Of a stretch of DNA of 64,000 bases, positions 59,794 to 64,000 are shown one piece after another (position 1 is the first letter of the stretch; each line of letters starts with the position of its first letter). A program made the translations under genes and the position numbers. A model generated the notes under the pieces. That model saw only the letters and a program-made list of their open reading frames with translations. It had not been told where the DNA came from and did no database searches. The DNA comes from Pyrocephalus nanus (Eukaryota; Chordata; Aves; Passeriformes; Tyrannidae). The stretch lies in assembly GCA_038380795.1 (NCBI GenBank), contig CM076267.1, positions 13,499,501-13,563,500 on the forward strand. Reading direction: 5' to 3'.

Positions 59794-60235
59794 TTGTTGA
59801 TGCCTTTATCACTTGATACTTTTTATTCATAAAAGATATAGCCTCATGGCCTTTGAATCAGTCTCTGCTTTATACCAATAGATATGAACTTTACAAAATC
59901 TTTCTGTGAAAAGTAGGTTTACCATGGAGAGGGGCTATTTAAGGGGTTTGATGTGGGTACATAAAGAGCCACTTGAATTTAGGAGGAATTGTTGCTCTGG
60001 AATTCAAGGGGACGGGAAGAAATCTGGTGTACTAGTGCTGGTTTGCATTGCGTGAGGTGGTATTCCTAAATTCTGCAACATTATCATAGTTTTAACAGGA
60101 GTTCAGTGGTTCACTCAGAGATATGCAGGGGATCATATAATTTCCCTTTGTCATTCCAGTTTCAAGTGACCTCAGTTGGAATGATTTACCGGAATTCTAA
60201 TTCCCTTAACAATTAGTAGGCAGGCTTGAGCCCAC

Positions 60236-60312
60236 TGGGTTTTATTCAGAGCCCATTGAAGCTAATGGAGGGGAAAAAAATCCCTTTGACCTCATTTGGC
60301 ATTGGCTCAAGC
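60236..60312 (+). repeat. probable ancient amniote repeat (CR1/L3-like 3' region)
   Basis: AGCCCATTGAAGCTAATGGA, then AAATCCCTTTGACCTCATTT and GGCATTGGCTCAAGC. These match the order of a very common old amniote repeat in which CCCATTGAAGTCAATGG is followed by CCCATTGACTTCAATGGG and GGCTCAGG. I believe this belongs to the older CR1/L3-like elements, but I am recalling the pattern and cannot assign a named family. Confidence 0.45.
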
Positions 60313-61235
60313 TCCTTGCAACTGGAGCTGATGGCTTCATCAAAATCCACTTAACCTTCCAGAGATTAGTGTGTGACAGGGACTGCTCAGGTCATTCTGG
60401 AGCTTCTGGGTTTGCTGGGAGGGGCTTTAACACTTTCCCTCATTATTCCCTTTATTACCAATCTAGGTGAAAGGAGTAATTTGAATAGTGGCAGAAGACA
60501 GTGTGATGTCTTATATGGTCTCTAAATCATGTGTTCCAACCTCAGCATTCTTTGGGTAATACAGGATTCATACAGTTAACACTGACTGTAACAGAGAATA
60601 TGCCTTGGTATTAACTGACATGTTTCTTTTCCATTTTTTTCACAATCCTGAGGTTAGCAAACAAATTAAGCCCCTCCTCCCCTGCTCTCCTACCCCCATT
60701 ATTTAATATTATCCCTAAATCTTCCCACGTTTTCTATATGTCTTTCCAAGGAACAAACCTACCTAAATATAAGCAACTGCATAGCATGCTGATTTGGAAC
60801 CGATTTCTATTTCAAGAAAATAGAAAACAGATAGGAGTAATGCAGATGAAGAGAAAATGATCTGCCTCCCTGACTCTTCCCTAGAAACACATGACAAATT
60901 CCATGTAATCATCTCTTTAATCTAATGCCCTGCTTTATCATATAAACACAATTTTTGAGATGTCCCTATCATATTAAAGGGGTTTTTGTGTCCTGGAAAA
61001 TTAATTTATCTGAAGCTCTCCTCTTAGTAGGACACAGAAGGTAGCTTTTTGTAGATTTTCTTCAGACTACAGCCCATCAGGACACCTGAAGCTCATCAGG
61101 AAAAACTTTATTATTCCTGAATGCCATGTTCTGTTGTATAATAGGATAGATTTATTGAACCTGCAAAGTTAACCTTACTTTGGTGCCCATAAGGGTTAGG
61201 GAAGAGCTTTACTAACTCAGACATGAATTAAAGCA
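60313..61235. other. intron 1 segment, no gene seen
   Basis: No gene or RNA recognised. A pyrimidine-rich stretch (CCCCTCCTCCCCTGCTCTCC) lies at 60671-60690. A faint CR1-tail-like phrase (GGTCTCTAAATCATGTGTTC then CAACCTCAGCATTCT) at about 60518-60552 was too short to call. Confidence 0.5.
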
Positions 61236-61338
61236 TGGTCTTGGGCAAGCTGCTGTAGGGAACCCTGCTTGAGCAGGGAGATTAGACAAAATGATCTCTG
61301 GGAGTCTCTTCCAACCTCAGCCATCCTTCAGTTCTGAG
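61236..61338 (+). mobile_element. CR1 LINE 3'-end fragment
   Basis: TCTTGGGCAAGCTGCTGTAG, GGAACCCTGCTTGAGCAGGG, AGATTAGACAAAATGATCTC and CTTCCAACCTCAGCCATCC follow the sense-strand order of the bird CR1 3' end (GGCAACCTGCT...CCCTGCTT..AGCAGGG..TTGGACTAGATGATCTC...CCTTCCAACC...CATTCTATGA). CCCTGCTTGAGCAGGG is the usual small hairpin of this region. The terminal ATTCTRTGA repeats have decayed. Unlike the other two copies it is in the sense orientation relative to CNTNAP5. Confidence 0.88.
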
Positions 61339-63513
61339 TTTTGTCAGTGATTCTATTCACTGGCAAGAAAAGGAGAGAGATCTGGTTGTTGACTCTTCCA
61401 GGGCAAAACTGAAGGGAGAGATCACTGTCAACTTTTTGTTGCACTGATGTTCTGGAGTTGGGATGCTGCAAATCACTACTTGTGAGATGACTGGGCTTTG
61501 CATTTCTTGAGTTGGAAGCACTGGCCATGGATCTTCTGAAAGTACATTCCTGGTCCTTTTGATTAGTGCCAGTAGCAAGAAAAGCTGTTTCCACCACTGA
61601 GAAGTACGCTTTCAAAGCAATGTGTAAGGCTTTGGAATGTGACACCATTAAATGTTAAGGTGCATTTTCAAATAAGGAGCCTCAAGGCTAGAGGTAACTC
61701 TTTGATCTTTAAAAGCTTACCACATAGTGGAGTGAGTTTGAATTTATACTTATATCTGCAAACACTTGCAGATAATTAGATTTTAGTTTCAAGGCTGCAG
61801 GACTTTGCAGAAATTATTCAGATTTCAAAAGGCTCAAAATAAACATCAATTTCTATTTATCTCAAGGGATTGAGAGGGGCATAAAATAAACCTTTAATGG
61901 CTTGAGCCATGCTTTATTAATTGCTTTGTTGAAGAGATAAAACCTGTGGGAGTTTGTGTATTAAAATGGGATGTGAACCAGCAGAAATCTAAGCAGGATC
62001 TGAATTTCATTTAAAGAGAGTAAGAAAATACACAGCTGAGCTTTCCTCTGTGTTTAAAAGATTATTACCTGTAATATATACAGTTTCTTTGTTTTTAAGA
62101 AAGCACGTCTGGATTGTACCATAATTATATATGAAAGCATTTGAGCTTGTCATTCAGTATTGAAGAAACTGGATCTGTCTAAACAAAGTGACATGCAATT
62201 AGGCAGCATGGGGGAGTTGCCTGTTTGTCATATCTGAAAATAAAGTTATCAAATTATTACCCAAATTGTTCCACATCTGACAGTTGTATCTACAAAGGCT
62301 CCTTATGGAAACTTTGCAAAGATGGCTCAGGTTTGCGCAGTGATTATGATAGGGGACAATGGAACATAGAAGTTTGGTTGGTTGGTTGATTTTTTTCTTT
62401 AATTAAGACTTTTTTATTTTTTGTATATAAAGTTCCTCACAAGGAAGACTACTAATAAAAAGTGAACCTTTTGCTTGTTGGATAAAAATGGCATCTTTAG
62501 ACAAAATAAACGGTACCTACTAAAGTTCTGCTGGCATTTAAATCAATACTTTAAATCAAAACTGCCATCTTGTTGAAATTCCCCCTTTTGTTTTCTTAGT
62601 TGCTTGAATTTTTACCATGTTTTTTTAAAATCAAGAATGCCTGGTTTTGTTAAATCCCATGTGACAGAAATTCTACATTGCAGTCCTTAGTGTGTTTTAT
62701 ATCTGTTATTTAATAATTCTGTTATTAATATATGTTAGCTAGTTGCAGAGCAATTTTTGCATAACTCTGGTTGTACAGTCCTGCTTTTTCTGGTTATGTC
62801 CTTTTCCCTTCTTTTTCTATTGTGCTGTACTCACATAGGTTATGAGAGTATTCTCCTCCAGCTCCAGTCCTCTGGTGTTCTGTGCTAAATCCAGGAGAGT
62901 TACTTTCTATCTGTCTCTGAAAATGATGTCAAAAACACTAGACTGGTTCAAATTATTATGATAGTTAGCAGATATCAAGTCTATCCTTTTGCATGTTAAA
63001 CTGCAAGTTGATTTTAAATAGGACTAAGTGAGTCACTAACCAGGTATGACAAGTATGAACCTGACACCATCACTCTAGCTGGCTTCTCCGATTCCCACTA
63101 GCAAAGAAAATCTCATTCTTGGGGATTGTCAAAGGCATTCCAGATTTCATACAGATTTTTCTGGATACTGAATTAAAAAGCATCATTAATGCTGATAAAG
63201 GGAACATGTATGCGGAGTCTATTAATAATAGATAATATAAATATTATCCATTTTAATGGATCTTTTGGGGCATATCTGTTCTCTAAAACATCATTATTGA
63301 ATGAGGATACTGTTTCTGCATTGGTAGTCTCTGTGGATCCTCTTTGTTTTCATCCACGCTCCTCTGTATCATCAAGCAGTTGCATAGCTCTCACCCTTAC
63401 TTGCTACAAGAGTGAGAAACACCTTTTCCTCAAACTGTTGCTGTCCTGACCAATGAGGGCAGGAAATATTGCAGTTGAAAAGCAGAGCTCAGCAAGACTC
63501 AAATCCTGAATGG
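61339..63513. other. intron 1 segment, no gene seen
   Basis: AT-rich DNA. A minus-strand frame of 106 codons (61648-61328) overlaps a second frame on the same strand and has no recognisable domain. No repeats were recognised beyond short T runs. Confidence 0.5.
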
Positions 63514-63548
63514 GTCTGTAACTGAACAGTTACAGACTGTAACTGTTA
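63514..63548. promoter_or_regulatory. palindrome built from three MYB-like TAACTG sites
   Basis: GTCTGTAACTG (63514-63524), AA, then CAGTTACAGAC (63527-63537) make a perfect inverted repeat with 11-bp arms and a 2-bp centre. A third copy, CTGTAACTGTT, follows at once (63537-63547). TAACTG fits the MYB consensus YAACKG. The symmetry is seen directly; MYB binding is inferred. Confidence 0.5.
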
Positions 63549-64000
63549 AAAAACACCTGTTCAGTATCTGGACACCAAAGCTTTCCTAACAAGCTCTAGG
63601 GTTGTATTTGAGGTTGATGGATAGGACATCACTGGGAAAGATGATGCTGCCGTCACCCTCATGGTGTGACACAGTCTTCTGACTGCTTACTGGGGCATCT
63701 TCTACTGTTACATTTGAGAGCCTCTTCTATTACGTCTTGCATTATGTCAGTGGGTGATGTAAATTTTGCAGAGGGTTATGAAATACCTTTCACTTTAAAG
63801 GAAAATTCAGTGACAGAGATGCTGAAGTGGGTCTAAGTTGTAGGCCAGCATTATGATCATGTAAAGGCTGAGGACTGGGGTCATATAGTGCCATGAATCT
63901 TATTCAAAGCCTGGGATTAGAGCCTAAAGTTACATAAATTATAGCATCAAGATCTCAGTACTGATTCCCAAAATAATCACAGTTAGTTAGAAAAATTAGT

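Larger units (their letters stand above)
3539..64000 (+). other. CNTNAP5: CNTNAP5 intron 1 (5' part; continues beyond the window)
   Basis: From the exon 1 donor to the end of the window I see no sequence encoding the next expected residues (YNCDDPL and the rest of the discoidin start), so more than 60 kb appears to be first intron. Very long introns are typical of CNTNAP-family genes. Short open frames are scattered on both strands, none with recognisable homology. A short exon that has diverged, or a non-coding exon, could be missed by eye. Confidence 0.75.

Noticed and set aside
60518..60552. A CR1-tail-like phrase
   Set aside because: About 30 bases of loose similarity only; too short and diverged to call.
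1..64000. CRISPR arrays, operons, phage or other prokaryotic systems, tRNA genes, endogenous retroviruses
   Set aside because: No regularly spaced repeats, no gene clusters, no complete tRNA A/B boxes, and no retroviral gag, pol or env motifs were seen. The window is vertebrate intron and promoter.

Overview
The window looks like bird nuclear DNA. Three truncated copies of the CR1 LINE family carry the typical avian CR1 3'-end sequence, and the rest is AT-rich non-coding DNA with one sharply bounded CpG island. No bacterial or viral gene organisation is present. The species cannot be named from the sequence.

The only protein-coding gene I can support is the 5' end of CNTNAP5 (contactin-associated protein-like 5, Caspr5) on the + strand. 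Layout: 1 to about 2270 is 5' flanking DNA. About 2275-4560 is a CpG island that holds the promoter, a TATA-like box at 3160, the 5' UTR with upstream ORFs, and the first coding exon (3463-3538, signal peptide). The exon ends at a clear 5' splice site (3539), with a possible RNA G-quadruplex about 40 nt downstream. From 3539 to the end, over 60 kb, everything appears to be intron 1; I did not recognise exon 2 (the start of the discoidin domain) anywhere.

The intron holds CR1 copies at 7321-7745 (-), 27842-28370 (-, interrupted by about 95 bp of foreign sequence) and about 61236-61338 (+). It also holds a 5S-rRNA-like fragment at 24745-24776, a probable ancient amniote repeat near 60236-60312, many short A/T-rich or (TTTG)n tracts, and several compact symmetrical motifs that resemble transcription-factor sites. 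The best of these are an inverted pair of nuclear-receptor sites (30051-30070), a palindrome of MYB-like sites (63514-63548), twin E-boxes (28568-28580) and a four-run G-quadruplex motif (16030-16049). One minus-strand ORF (14180-13683) is longer than expected and has an internal signal-peptide-like start, but I recognise no family.

I found no new multi-gene system. The window reads as the promoter and giant first intron of a neuronal adhesion gene; its interest lies in regulatory candidates and repeat history.
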